Shown: positions 17,338 to 25,641 of the stretch, piece after piece
How the letters are laid out: each line of letters starts with the position of its first letter
Numbering within the stretch: position 1 is the stretch's first letter
DNA from: Chryseobacterium sp. ERMR1:04
GTDB lineage: Bacteria > Bacteroidota > Bacteroidia > Flavobacteriales > Weeksellaceae
Length of the DNA stretch: 64,000 bases
Direction of reading: 5' to 3'
NCBI RefSeq assembly: GCF_001297705.1
Contig: NZ_LIRF01000007.1
Location: 372,001 to 436,000, forward strand
Notes under the pieces: model-generated
What the model was told of the DNA's origin: nothing
The model's database searches: none
The model's input: only the letters and a program-made list of their open reading frames with translations
Position numbers and translations under genes: made by a program

Positions 17338-18759
17338 ATGAGCGACGAGCAGAAAACCGAGCAAAACGGGACCTTGGTTAGAGGACTAACCAATCGACAC
17401 ATTCAATTAATTGCCCTTGGAGGCGCTATAGGGACAGGATTGTTTCTTGGAATTGGTCCGGCAGCCGTTTTAGCGGGCCCATCCGTGATTTTAGGATATG
17501 CGTTGGCAGGAATTATTGCCTTCTTTATTATGCGCCAATTGGGAGAAATGGTTGTTCAGGAACCTGTTTCGGGTAGTTTTAGTTATTTCGCTTATAAGTA
17601 TTGGGGTAAATTTCCGGGATTTGCATCCGGTTGGAATTATTGGATTCTTTATATCTTGGTAAGTATGGCCGAGCTTACCGCCATTGGGCATTACATTCAT
17701 TTTTGGTGGCCTGATATCCCACTTTGGGTTTCGAGTTTATTCTTTTTTATCTTAATTAATGCTTTGAATCTAGCTTCAGTAAAAGTATATGGGGAAACCG
17801 AATTCTGGTTTTCAATTATAAAGGTAGTTGCTATTATTGCGATGATCATCTTCGGTATTTACTTATTGATAAGTGGAACTGGAGGGAGTAGTGCAAGTGT
17901 GACGAATTTATGGAATGATGGTGGTTTTTTCCCAAAAGGATTATTCAATCACAGTGAAAAAGGATATTCAGGACTCTTTGCAGCAATGGCGATGATCATG
18001 TTTTCTTTTGGTGGATTAGAATTGATCGGAATTACGGCTGCAGAAGCTAAAAGTCCTGAGAAAACAATTCCTAAAGCGACGAATCAGGTAATTTATAGAA
18101 TCTTGATTTTCTATGTAGGAGCGTTGATTATTTTATTCTCATTGAGTCCGTGGAGAGAGATTACAGAAGGGTCAAGTCCGTTTGTAATGGTTTTCCAAAA
18201 CCTGAACGGGTTGGAGTTTACGATGTTTGGAAAAGTAATTCAATTTAATATACTGATTGCTAATATTCTTAATATAATTGTATTAACAGCGGCTTTATCT
18301 GTATATAACAGCAGTGTTTACAGTAATAGCAGAATGCTTTTCGGATTGGCACAACAAGGAAATGCACCGAAGTTTTTACAGAAATTAAATAAAAACCACG
18401 TACCTATTAACGCGATTCTTATTTCTTCTTGCTTTGCGGGAATCTGTATTTTAATAAATAAATTTGCTCCGGAAAAAGCATTTGAATATTTAATGGCTTT
18501 AGTGGTTTCTACGTTAATTATCAATTGGCTAATGATCTGCTATACCCATTTAATGTTCAGAAGAAGTAAAATTGCAGCAGGAGAGAAAACAAAATTTCCT
18601 TCTATATTCTATCCAATATCCAATTATATCTGTATTCTGTTTTTAGTGGCTATTTTGGTATTGATGAGTATTACAGGAATGGAAATTCAGGTGATTTTAA
18701 TTCCAATATGGGTAGCCTTTCTGTTTGTGATGTATATGTTGTATAAACCTAAAAATTAG
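17338..18759 (+). CDS. Amino acid permease of the AAT family
   Basis: A 473-residue transporter with 12 predicted membrane segments. The N-terminal family signature is clear (RHIQLIALGGAIGTGLFLGIG, about 20-40), with GYALAGIIAFFIMRQLGEM next, and FSFGGLELIGITAAEAKSPEKT at about 222-244. The closest well-known relatives are D-Ser/D-Ala/Gly (CycA), GABA and asparagine permeases, proton symporters of the inner membrane; the substrate cannot be fixed from sequence. It stands alone, followed by a terminator and then a convergent tRNA gene. Confidence 0.9.
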   Translation: MSDEQKTEQNGTLVRGLTNRHIQLIALGGAIGTGLFLGIGPAAVLAGPSVILGYALAGIIAFFIMRQLGEMVVQEPVSGSFSYFAYKYWGKFPGFASGWNYWILYILVSMAELTAIGHYIHFWWPDIPLWVSSLFFFILINALNLASVKVYGETEFWFSIIKVVAIIAMIIFGIYLLISGTGGSSASVTNLWNDGGFFPKGLFNHSEKGYSGLFAAMAMIMFSFGGLELIGITAAEAKSPEKTIPKATNQVIYRILIFYVGALIILFSLSPWREITEGSSPFVMVFQNLNGLEFTMFGKVIQFNILIANILNIIVLTAALSVYNSSVYSNSRMLFGLAQQGNAPKFLQKLNKNHVPINAILISSCFAGICILINKFAPEKAFEYLMALVVSTLIINWLMICYTHLMFRRSKIAAGEKTKFPSIFYPISNYICILFLVAILVLMSITGMEIQVILIPIWVAFLFVMYMLYKPKN

Positions 18760-18792
18760 GAACTCTCAAATAGAGTAGCTTAAGATTATATA

Positions 18793-18822
18793 AAGGATGG
18801 ATTTTTATCTATCCTTTTTTTT
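18793..18822 (+). terminator. Terminator after the amino acid permease gene
   Basis: A 9-bp stem with one G-T pair (aaggatgga/tctatcctt) is followed by eight T. Confidence 0.75.
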
Positions 18823-18837
18823 GTACCTTTTTTAAAC

Positions 18838-18866
18838 AAAAAAACCACCCTTAAAAAGGATGGTTT
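18838..18866 (-). terminator. Terminator of the first tRNA-Gln
   Basis: On the minus strand a 9-bp stem (plus-strand arms aaaccaccc at 842-850 and ggatggttt at 858-866 of this kilobase, one wobble pair) runs into a T-run, right behind the tRNA 3' end. Confidence 0.7.
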
Positions 18867-18974
18867 GTAGACCCACAGGGATTCGAACCCCAACTGATGG
18901 TACCAAAAACCAGAGTGCTACCGTTACACCATGGGTCTGTTTTATTTTGGTGATGCAAATTTACAGCTTTTTTC
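18866..18974. repeat. Left copy of the 109-bp tRNA-Gln direct repeat
   Basis: This segment holds the tRNA-Gln gene and about 36 bp of its upstream region. It recurs in the same orientation at 23675-23783 with a single mismatch (position 18942 area, tttt against tata context). Outside these limits the two copies share nothing. The repeats bound the accessory segment between them. Confidence 0.9.
18868..18938 (-). tRNA. tRNA-Gln (anticodon TTG), copy 1
   Basis: The minus strand folds into a cloverleaf: a perfect 7-bp acceptor stem (AGACCCA/TGGGTCT), a D-arm GTGT..GCAC, an anticodon loop TTTTGGT giving anticodon TTG, and a T-loop TTCGAAT. The anticodon stem ends in one C-T mismatch and the T-stem has two wobble pairs. 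CCA is not encoded. It is identical to the second copy 4.8 kb away. Confidence 0.93.
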
Positions 18975-19565
18975 TTTATCTACAAGGGATTTGATAAAAA
19001 AATGCAATATTATTTTAAATAAAACGATAAGTATTTGTTTTTAAGAGTATTAAAATAATGGGGTGTAAAGCTGAAAAATACCTTTAAAAAGGATAGTATA
19101 AAGCTATTTTGCCCATTATCGATTATTGGACAATTTGGAAATAGGTAGTTTTACTGTACTTCCTTTGAAAATTCATTTTCGTTTCACATACAATCAAATT
19201 CCGATATATTTGATTCAAATGAGTCAACTATAAATTATTCGGTCTGTTTACAAATATCCTACCTAGGCTCTAAACGAAATTTCTAAACCACTTGGATTGG
19301 CCAGGCAGCATATTAGCGATATGCTAAAATTCTTGACAATCATACAGATGAAGAAAAAAAATGATAATTAAAAGTATAATAAGATACGCCAATAGATTGC
19401 GTAGTAAGAGTATATTTTTGAATATTATAAATATTAAAATAAAAAAAGAAATTATAATCGTTTAATAATCAAATCGTAAAAATAAATTTTAAACTAGCGG
19501 CAGAAATAGCTTTACGAAAGTTATATATATATCGGATTGACGTAATGCATTAATTTGAAAAGTTA
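18975..19565. other. Gene-poor left part of the tRNA-bounded island
   Basis: About 590 bases of AT-rich DNA without an intact gene. The only recognisable content is a short HTH-like remnant at 19269-19370. The composition is clearly AT-richer than the flanking core genes, and no integrase, no terminal repeat and no RNA gene is seen. Confidence 0.5.
19269..19370 (+). pseudogene. Remnant of an XRE/antitoxin-type HTH protein
   Basis: A 33-codon open stretch reads LNEISKPLGLARQHISDML, which has the pattern of the recognition part of an XRE or HigA-type helix-turn-helix. A stop codon lies directly before it in the same frame and no start codon is present, so this is at best a decayed piece. It may come from a former toxin-antitoxin or phage-repressor gene. 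The assignment is weak because it rests on one helix pair. Confidence 0.35.
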
Positions 19566-19601
19566 GTGGCAAGCAAACTTAAAACACCTAAAAACTATAA
19601 T

Positions 19602-20169
19602 ATGAAATTTTCAAGTGATTTAGTAATTTATGATTTAGAAGGAAGTTGCAAAACTTTTGGAAAAAATGAAATAAATGAAACTAATATAATAGAAATAGGG
19701 GCTGTAAAATTAGACAAGAAAACTTTTGAAATAAAAAGCGAATTCTCAATTTTAATAAAACCAAAACATTTTCCAATTCTACCTGAAATCACGGATATTA
19801 CAAACATTACAAATGAAATGGTTGAAAATGAGAAGTATTTTGATGAAGCAATTCTTCTGTTTTTAGATTGGTACGGAGAAAAAAAAATCTACTTTAGCAG
19901 GTTGGGGATTGTACTACGACTTGCCGCTTTTGAGAAAAGAATTTACAGAATTTGGATTTAATTATAATCAATATTTTGTTGGTGGAGGTTTTGACATCAG
20001 AGCATTGGGTGTTTATTGGTTAGCAAAAAACAACATCTCTACATCTGGAATTTCATTAGAAAGAGTTTTAGAAAAAATGAATGTAAAAGAAGATTTTAAA
20101 TTTCATAGGGCATTAGACGATGCAAAAGCAACAGCATTGATATTACAACAAATTCTTAATGAAAAATAA
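19602..20169 (+). pseudogene. 3'-5' exonuclease (DEDDh type) broken by a frameshift
   Basis: Two overlapping frames together make one RNase T/KapD-like exonuclease of about 188 residues. The first frame carries the DEDD motif I (IYDLEG) and the second carries GWGLYYDLPLL, a middle FDIRAL and the HRALDDAKATA motif III, which supplies the catalytic His and Asp. The switch falls at a run of nine A (19879-19887): one more or one fewer base would join the frames. A GTG 36 bases upstream of the ATG is also in frame, but the ATG at 19602 gives the natural start (MKFSSDLVIYDLEG). It may be a true pseudogene, a sequencing error, or expression by slippage. It lies in the tRNA-bounded island. Confidence 0.75.
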
Positions 20170-20542
20170 TTGCTGTTACTAGCCTTTTTGTGATGAATTG
20201 AAAATACGATAATTAAATAGTGCTGCAACAAATTAATCTATTTACGTATGTTGGGCCGAATGTAAAAAAGATTAAAAATTCTGACCCAAAAGCATAATTT
20301 CAAATTAATAAAAACCTTCTACCAAAAGCCGTTTCAAGCATTTGCGAATTTTGTAAAGAATTCATCTTTACGTTTCGCAATAAGTTTTATCTTTAGCCAA
20401 AAATAAAAACCTTCGAAGTTTGCAACTGTGTGAAGCTCCGAAACGTTGTGTGTCACTATCAAACGATAGAAATAATTGATCAATATCTAGCGGTAATTTG
20501 GGAGAACGACAACAATAAAAAACTAATAAACAATCTAAAACA
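20170..20542. other. Intergenic stretch before the DUF5694 gene
   Basis: About 370 bases with no supported gene. It contains gttgtgtgtca (20445-20455), which is the reverse complement, with one mismatch, of tggcacacaac at 22108-22118 just after the DUF6090-like gene. The pair could mark the ends of an acquired two-gene cassette. A TAnnTTTG box was not found. Confidence 0.4.
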
Positions 20543-21361
20543 ATGACTTTTATTAAAACAATTTCTATCTTTTTAATTACACTTTTATCAATAACAACAA
20601 TTTTTGGACAAGAATCTAAACATAAAACTAAGATCTTACTGATCGGGACCATTCACTTTGAAACGCCTCATTTAGATAAATATGAATTAAAAACTGACAA
20701 TTTTTTAGCTCCGAAAAGACAGAAGGAGCTGGAAGAATTGATTGGGTTTTTAAAACGAACGAATGCTGATAAAGTGATGATAGAAAAACCATTTAATCAA
20801 CAAAAGCAAACTGATAGTTTGTATAATGCATATTCCCAAAACAGGTATACATTAACAGTTTCTGAAAGAGAACAAATTGGTTTTAGATTAGCTAAAAAAT
20901 TAAATTTAAAAAAGATCAATTGTGTAGATGAATTTTACGGAATGAAACATGATAGTTTAGTTTCTGTAACTGCTAAAGAAAAAAATCAGCTATATATATT
21001 AAATGAATTAAGTAGTACCGCGAATAACTTTATGCTTGAAATAGATAATGTAACAAAGCGAAATTCAATTACAGAAATACTAAAGTATATTAACACAAAA
21101 GAACTTTTGCAGAAAAACTTATCATTGTACTTAAAATATTATGCAAAAATTGGTGCTGGAGAGAATTATATTGGTGCGGAATCAGTTTCTGATTGGTATT
21201 TGAGAAATTTAGCAATTTATTCTAATGTAATAACACAAATAGATGCAAAAGATAAATACGTTATCCTGATATTTGGACAAGGACATATTCCTATATTAAA
21301 ACACCTGCTAGAAAATAATGACGACTTTGAAGTCGTTGAAGTAAATAGCGTACTAAAATAA
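20543..21361 (+). CDS. DUF5694 domain protein, secreted TraB/TIKI-like
   Basis: A 272-residue protein with a signal peptide (cleavage after about residue 22, ITTIFGQ). The mature part shows the hallmarks of the TraB/PrgY/TIKI/GumN superfamily: an early LIGTIHFETP (GTxH, about 31-40), an E.P pair in IEKPFN, and a late FGQGHIPILKHLL (GxGH, about 249-261). TIKI members are metalloproteases, but the DUF5694 branch has no proven activity. It is probably periplasmic. It lies in the tRNA-bounded island, 36 bases before the next gene. Confidence 0.75.
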   Translation: MTFIKTISIFLITLLSITTIFGQESKHKTKILLIGTIHFETPHLDKYELKTDNFLAPKRQKELEELIGFLKRTNADKVMIEKPFNQQKQTDSLYNAYSQNRYTLTVSEREQIGFRLAKKLNLKKINCVDEFYGMKHDSLVSVTAKEKNQLYILNELSSTANNFMLEIDNVTKRNSITEILKYINTKELLQKNLSLYLKYYAKIGAGENYIGAESVSDWYLRNLAIYSNVITQIDAKDKYVILIFGQGHIPILKHLLENNDDFEVVEVNSVLK

Positions 21362-21397
21362 ACTGCCACCAATAGCTAGAGTTAAAATTACAAAACT

Positions 21398-22105
21398 ATG
21401 CAAGACGAAATCATAAAACACTCAAAAAAAATACAATCTGCTATGAACAATAAAGAACATTCATTTAAAGAAAAAATAAAAGAAGTACTTACTGAAATTT
21501 TCATTATTGTATTTGCTGTAACCCTTTCAATTTGGTTACACAGTTGGAGTGAACACAGGCATCAACAAGAAGAAGCATCCGTGTTTCTTGGTAATTTAAA
21601 GAATGATTTAAAGAATGATATTAAAAATATCGACATTGAAAAGAAAGCATACCAAGATTCAAACATAGGGTATGAGAAAATTTTATCATTAACCGCTCCC
21701 CAACTTGACAGTATTTATAAGTCTAAAAATAAAGTTGATTTCCCAATTTATTCACATGGACCAAAAATGAATATTGGTAATTATGAAGGTTTTAAGTCAA
21801 GTGGTAAAATTGGCTACATTGAAGACGAAAAATTAAAACAGAACATCTTAAATTATTACCAAATATTTGTACCGGCTGTTAGCGAAGTTGATAAAATGTA
21901 CAATGATTTTTTGTTTAAGAGTTTTGATAAAATGATAGAAAATGCAGATAAACCAGAAGAAAAATTATATTCAGACCCAAAATTTAAGAAGACAGTCGAA
22001 TTTCTTGTCAAATTAGGTAAGAATAATATAAGGGTTTATGACCAAAATACAAAACCTAGAGCAACTGAACTCATTAAAGCAATTGAAAAAGAGATGAATA
22101 AATAA
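21398..22105 (+). CDS. DUF6090-like membrane protein
   Basis: A 235-residue protein with a charged N-terminus, one membrane helix at about 33-50 (EIFIIVFAVTLSIWLHSW) and a long mostly helical, Lys-rich extracytoplasmic or cytoplasmic domain. The layout EIxxIxxxVxLSxWxxxWxE followed by a Leu/Asp coiled region (FLGNLKNDLKNDI) is that of DUF6090 proteins, which are common in Flavobacteriia and have no known function. It follows the DUF5694 gene closely and probably shares its transcript. Both are accessory genes of the island. Confidence 0.65.
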   Translation: MQDEIIKHSKKIQSAMNNKEHSFKEKIKEVLTEIFIIVFAVTLSIWLHSWSEHRHQQEEASVFLGNLKNDLKNDIKNIDIEKKAYQDSNIGYEKILSLTAPQLDSIYKSKNKVDFPIYSHGPKMNIGNYEGFKSSGKIGYIEDEKLKQNILNYYQIFVPAVSEVDKMYNDFLFKSFDKMIENADKPEEKLYSDPKFKKTVEFLVKLGKNNIRVYDQNTKPRATELIKAIEKEMNK

Positions 22106-22196
22106 AATGGCACACAACCGCCGTTTGCCAATGTGGTGGGTTTAGAGGATCAGTTCCAAAACTTGGGGAGAAAATAAAAAATGATATTTTTGTAGT

Positions 22197-22550
22197 ATGT
22201 TAAATGATGCCGAACTGCTTAAATTATTTTTACCTGAACTCTTGATTGAATATTTTGAGATTGTAAAATTTGAAGAGGAAAACAAAATTCTACATATTTA
22301 CTTTGAAGAAAAAAATACAGTTCCAAAAGAATTTTCTTCGCTCATATTACAGTCAAAAGGTTTTGTTCCTGAAATTATGGTAGATGATTTTCCTCTCCGC
22401 GGAAAAACAGTGAAGCTCCACATCAGACGTAGAAGGTGGACTGATACTAAAACAGGAAACATCATTCAAAGAGATTGGAATCTTATTGCCAAAGGAACCC
22501 GCATGACACAAGATTTTGCAGAGTTCTTAAAAAAAATCAGCAGATACTAA
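22197..22550 (+). CDS. Transposase N-terminal ORF of the ISL3-type element
   Basis: A 117-residue protein corresponding to the N-terminal region of ISAon1-like transposases, ending in a basic stretch (LHIRRRRWTD) and TQDFAEFLKKISRY. It probably helps bind the element ends. A TATTTTTG -7 box at 22185-22192 lies four bases before the ATG, so the mRNA is nearly leaderless. Near its end is a run of eight A (22529-22536). A shift of +1 (or -2) there joins it to the DDE frame, so the working transposase is likely a fusion made by slippage. Confidence 0.85.
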   Translation: MLNDAELLKLFLPELLIEYFEIVKFEEENKILHIYFEEKNTVPKEFSSLILQSKGFVPEIMVDDFPLRGKTVKLHIRRRRWTDTKTGNIIQRDWNLIAKGTRMTQDFAEFLKKISRY

Positions 22551-23523
22551 AGCGCTTCCCTGTAAAACCATTGGTGAGATGTACGGCGTAGATGGTAGAA
22601 AATTCCAAAGACAGTACAAACAAAGCATCAGTAATTTTAAAGATTGGGAACAAAAATCGCATGCAGAAGATTGGATTCTCTACCCTGAAAACCTCTCCGA
22701 GCAGCTTTCCTTGGACGAAGTTGCCCTTTCTGATGGAGAACTGTACAGTGTTCTCACTTCCAAAAAAGCAAAAGGCAAAAAAGGTTCTCTTGTAGCTGTA
22801 ATCAAAGGTACAAAAAGCAATATCATAGCTGAATATATTTTAAAAATCAGCAGAAGGTCGAGAATGAGAGTGAAAGAAATAACACTCGATATGGCTGGTT
22901 CTATGAAACTCATCGCCAAAAGATGTTTCCCCAAAGCAATACAGGTTATCGACCGTTTCCATGTTCAGAAATTAGCCATAGAAGCGTTGCAGGACATCAG
23001 GGTAAGCCATCGTTGGGAAGCTATTGAACAAGAAAATAATCTTTTGTTGGAAGCAAAGCAAAAGAAAGAAAATCTCCAAATTGAAATTTTCCTAAACGGT
23101 GACACTCGAAAGCAACTTTTGGCAAGAAGTAGATATTTACTTTATAAAACCAGAGAAAAGTGGACTCCATCACAAAAACAGAGGGCGAAAATCTTGTTCT
23201 CAGAGTATCCAGATTTAGAAAAAGCGTACAATTTATCAGATGGGCTCAGGAAAATCTATAATCAAAACATTGAAAAACCAGTAGCCATGTTAAAGTTAGC
23301 CCATTGGTTTAAAGATGTGGAAGAATCCGGATTTAAATCCTTCAATACCTTAACTAGGACAATTATATTAAACTATGATGGTATTCTCAATTATTTTAAT
23401 GCTCGTAGCACGAATGCTGCAGCTGAGTCTTTCAATGCCAAAATAAAAAACTTCAGATTACAACTTAGAGGTGTGCGAGATAAATCGTTTTTCCTATTTA
23501 GATTATCTAAACTTTTTGCCTAG
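22531..23523 (+). CDS. DDE transposase ORF of the ISL3-type element
   Basis: Open from 22531 in the +1 frame with the first ATG at 22579 (314 residues from there). Catalytic residues of an ISL3-like DDE domain are visible: first Asp in SLDEVALSDGE, second Asp in VIDRFHVQKLA, and Glu in NAAAESFNAKIKNFR near the C-terminus. The part upstream of the ATG (KKSADTKALPCKTIGE) continues the protein naturally, which supports expression as a frameshift fusion with the preceding ORF. No internal stop disrupts the domain, so the transposase may be active. Confidence 0.9.
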   Translation, partial: KKSADTKALPCKTIGEMYGVDGRKFQRQYKQSISNFKDWEQKSHAEDWILYPENLSEQLSLDEVALSDGELYSVLTSKKAKGKKGSLVAVIKGTKSNIIAEYILKISRRSRMRVKEITLDMAGSMKLIAKRCFPKAIQVIDRFHVQKLAIEALQDIRVSHRWEAIEQENNLLLEAKQKKENLQIEIFLNGDTRKQLLARSRYLLYKTREKWTPSQKQRAKILFSEYPDLEKAYNLSDGLRKIYNQNIEKPVAMLKLAHWFKDVEESGFKSFNTLTRTIILNYDGILNYFNARSTNAAAESFNAKIKNFRLQLRGVRDKSFFLFRLSKLFA

Positions 23524-23638
23524 TCCCCAACTTTTGGTATTGATCCGGTTTAGACTTTCTTGATCCGCCACATCGCCATTGATAAAAGTGATCCTATAAA
23601 ATGGGAACTTGAAACAATGAGCTGCCTCAAAAAGAAAA

Positions 23639-23668
23639 CAGGAGAAACGATAATAATCATTTCTCCTG
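23639..23668 (-). terminator. Terminator of the second tRNA-Gln
   Basis: A perfect 9-bp stem (caggagaaa/tttctcctg) with a 12-base loop; on the minus strand it is followed by a T-rich stretch. It lies 9 bases behind the tRNA 3' end. Confidence 0.7.
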
Positions 23669-23674
23669 ATAATA

Positions 23675-23783
23675 TGTAGACCCACAGGGATTCGAACCCC
23701 AACTGATGGTACCAAAAACCAGAGTGCTACCGTTACACCATGGGTCTGTTATATTTTGGTGATGCAAATTTACAGCTTTTTTC
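23675..23783. repeat. Right copy of the 109-bp tRNA-Gln direct repeat
   Basis: Matches 18866-18974 with one mismatch, in the same orientation. It carries the tRNA and its promoter region and closes the accessory segment on the right. Confidence 0.9.
23677..23747 (-). tRNA. tRNA-Gln (anticodon TTG), copy 2
   Basis: Identical in sequence to copy 1: acceptor AGACCCA/TGGGTCT, anticodon TTG in loop TTTTGGT, T-loop TTCGAAT, no encoded CCA. It has its own terminator and the same upstream bases as copy 1, so both may be transcribed. Confidence 0.93.
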
Positions 23784-23845
23784 ATTATTTGCAAGAACTT
23801 TTTAAAGTTTTTTTTAAATTTACATAACTTTTTAAGGCGGTAAAC

Positions 23846-24867
23846 ATGGTGATAGACTTCAATAATCTCATAATTAATAATTTACATTCGCGAACGGAAT
23901 TTGAAAAAAAAGTGATTTTTTTTTAGAGGACTGGTTATCGGATGCTGAAACAGTAAAAGTTCAGACTTCAGGTTCTACAGGGGTTCCGAAGCTTTTTGAT
24001 ATTGAAAAGAAAAAGATGATCAATTCTGCGGTGATGACCTGCAACTTTTTAGATTTAAAAGAAGAGAATACAGCATTGCTATGTCTTCCAGTGGAATATA
24101 TTTCAGGAAAAATGATGATGGTGCGATCTTTTGAACGTAAAATGAAATTGATAATAGCTGATCCATCTTTAAAACCACTTGAAAATTTAGAAGAAGAAAT
24201 AGCTTTCTGCGCCATGACTCCTTTACAGGTTGAAAATTCACTGGATAAACTTCATTTCATTAAAAATCTAATCATTGGCGGTGCTTCAGTCTCCGAAAAT
24301 CTGAAACATAAAATTTTTCAGGCTCTCAAACTTTCAAATGCTCAAACTCAAATCTTTGAAACGTATGGAATGTCGGAGACACTTTCTCATATTGCCCTAA
24401 AGCAATTGGTTCCACAAGCAGAAGAGTACTTTACAGCCTTTGAAAATGTTTCTGTTACCAAAGATGAAAGAGGTTGTTTGAGGATATGGGCACCTAATGT
24501 AAATGCTGAGATATTGGAAACTAATGACTTAGTTGAGATTAAGGATGGAAATAAGTTTAGGTTTTTAGGGCGAATAGATAATGTAATTAATTCTGGAGGC
24601 GCAAAAATTTTCCCTGAAGAATTGGAAGCCTTGGTTAAAAAAGAAATTCCGAATGAAGTTGTATTTTTAGGACTGAATGATGAACGTTTGGGACAAAAAT
24701 TAGTGTTGGTTATTGAAGGAGAAAAGTTGAAGGGTATCATTGAAAAAATAGGGAATATTTCATTTGATAAAAAATTCCACAAACCGAAAGAAATTATTTT
24801 TATAGATACAATTCCAAGAACACCAAACGGAAAAGTGAATAGAACAGAATTAAAAAACATATTGTAA
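23846..24867 (+). pseudogene. AMP-binding acyl-CoA ligase (MenE-like) with an N-terminal frameshift
   Basis: An adenylate-forming enzyme of about 340 residues, of the short kind often annotated o-succinylbenzoate-CoA ligase in flavobacteria (menaquinone pathway). The P-loop-like TSGSTGVPK, the YGMSETLS motif, LGRIDNVINSGG and the C-terminal IPRTPNGKVNR (catalytic Lys) are present. The natural start at 23846 (MVIDFNNL) is in another frame from the rest. The change falls at nine T (23916-23924) beside eight A (23904-23911): one added or two lost bases would join them. Without the shift only an internal ATG (24016) remains, which would lose TSGSTG. Either a real inactivation or a homopolymer error; since menaquinone is usually needed here, error seems more likely. 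Confidence 0.75.
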
Positions 24868-24906
24868 AGTCTTTTATCTTTACCCTTTAATCCAATGATC
24901 TTAAAA

Positions 24907-25299
24907 ATGAAAGATTTTTCAAAAGAACTCAATTTTAAAACTTCCCGCAGCAGTGGGGCAGGAGGGCAGAACGTTAATAAAGTTGAAACTGCTGTAACGG
25001 TACTTTGGAAAGTTTCGGAATCTGAATTTTTTAATGAAAGGCAAAAAGCATTAATTCAGGAAAAACTAAAAAACAGAATCAATCTGGAAGGATTTTTATT
25101 CTTAACCGTATCTGAAAGCAGAACCCAATTAATGAACAAAAATAAAGCGATTGAAAAAATTATAGACATCGTGAATAAAGCTTTAATTGTTCCGAAAACA
25201 AGAATCGCGACAAAGCCTTCCCGAGCGAAAAAAGAAAAAAGACTTGATACCAAAAAGAAAATGTCTGAAAAGAAAGAAAACAGAAAGTTCAAATATTAA
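24907..25299 (+). CDS. arfB: Ribosome-rescue peptidyl-tRNA hydrolase ArfB
   Basis: A 130-residue release-factor-like protein. The GGQ motif is in SSGAGGQNVNKVET (GGQ at 19-21), where the Gln helps hydrolyse peptidyl-tRNA. The basic tail (TKPSRAKKEKRLDTKKK) is what ArfB inserts into the empty mRNA channel of stalled ribosomes. No codon-recognition domain is present, which separates it from RF1/RF2. An in-frame ATG four codons earlier (24895) is possible, but MKDFS is the usual beginning. It follows the AMP-ligase by 39 bases. Confidence 0.9.
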   Translation: MKDFSKELNFKTSRSSGAGGQNVNKVETAVTVLWKVSESEFFNERQKALIQEKLKNRINLEGFLFLTVSESRTQLMNKNKAIEKIIDIVNKALIVPKTRIATKPSRAKKEKRLDTKKKMSEKKENRKFKY

Positions 25300-25641
25300 T
25301 CAAAGGATAGAAATGGTATTTCTTTGTTTTATAGAAACATATTTGCTATCTTAGTAAAAATTCAAGCAGTAACAATATGACAACAGCAATTTCTCTTTCT
25401 ACGAAAAGCCATTTTTCCGGGCTTTTGTTGTCGTTACTTTATTTGCATACAGATTCATTTTTAAAAAGTTCTAAGGACTTTATCAATTAAGCCCTGTCAG
25501 ATCCAAGGCGGGGGAGATTTCCAAGTTTATTTATCGTTTACATGTAATTTTTCATAGGAGAAATGGCAAAATAATTCACACAGTTTTCTATGTTGGATCA
25601 CTAAAAAATGCATGTTATTTAATCTTGTTAATAAAATAAAT
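25300..25641. other. Intergenic stretch between arfB and the GreA-like gene
   Basis: About 340 bases. It holds one 37-codon ORF (25377-25490, MTTAISLSTKSHFSG...) with no recognised relatives and an imperfect hairpin (aaaagcc/gggctttt around 25410-25430) inside it. I see no promoter box or RNA family. The ORF is too short and plain to call a gene. Confidence 0.4.

Larger units (their letters stand above)
22147..23546 (+). mobile_element. Complete ISL3-type insertion sequence (ISAon1-like), 1400 bp
   Basis: The ends are 23-bp inverted repeats: left 22147-22169 begins GGATCAGTTCCAAAACTTGG, and the right end 23524-23546 read inverted begins GGATCAATACCAAAAGTTGG, with three mismatches over 23. 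The element is flanked on both sides by the same eight bases GGTTTAGA (22139-22146 and 23547-23554), the 8-bp target duplication expected of ISL3 elements. Inside are two overlapping frames, transposase N-terminal part and DDE part. The perfect duplication and full ORFs suggest a fairly recent insertion. It split a short hairpin in the target. Confidence 0.93.

Noticed and set aside
20445..22118. Integron attC sites around the DUF5694 and DUF6090-like genes
   Set aside because: The gttgtgtgtca and tggcacacaac words do not fit the RYYYAAC/GTTRRRY core pair, and no integron integrase is present.
23503..23715. A 70-codon minus-strand ORF over the right end of the insertion sequence and the tRNA
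   Set aside because: It runs through the tRNA-Gln gene and the inverted repeat; its protein has no family features.
24387..24932. A 181-codon minus-strand ORF opposite the AMP-ligase gene
   Set aside because: It is the antisense of a well-recognised enzyme; the Ser/Phe/Ile-rich product is typical of antisense translation of AT-rich genes.
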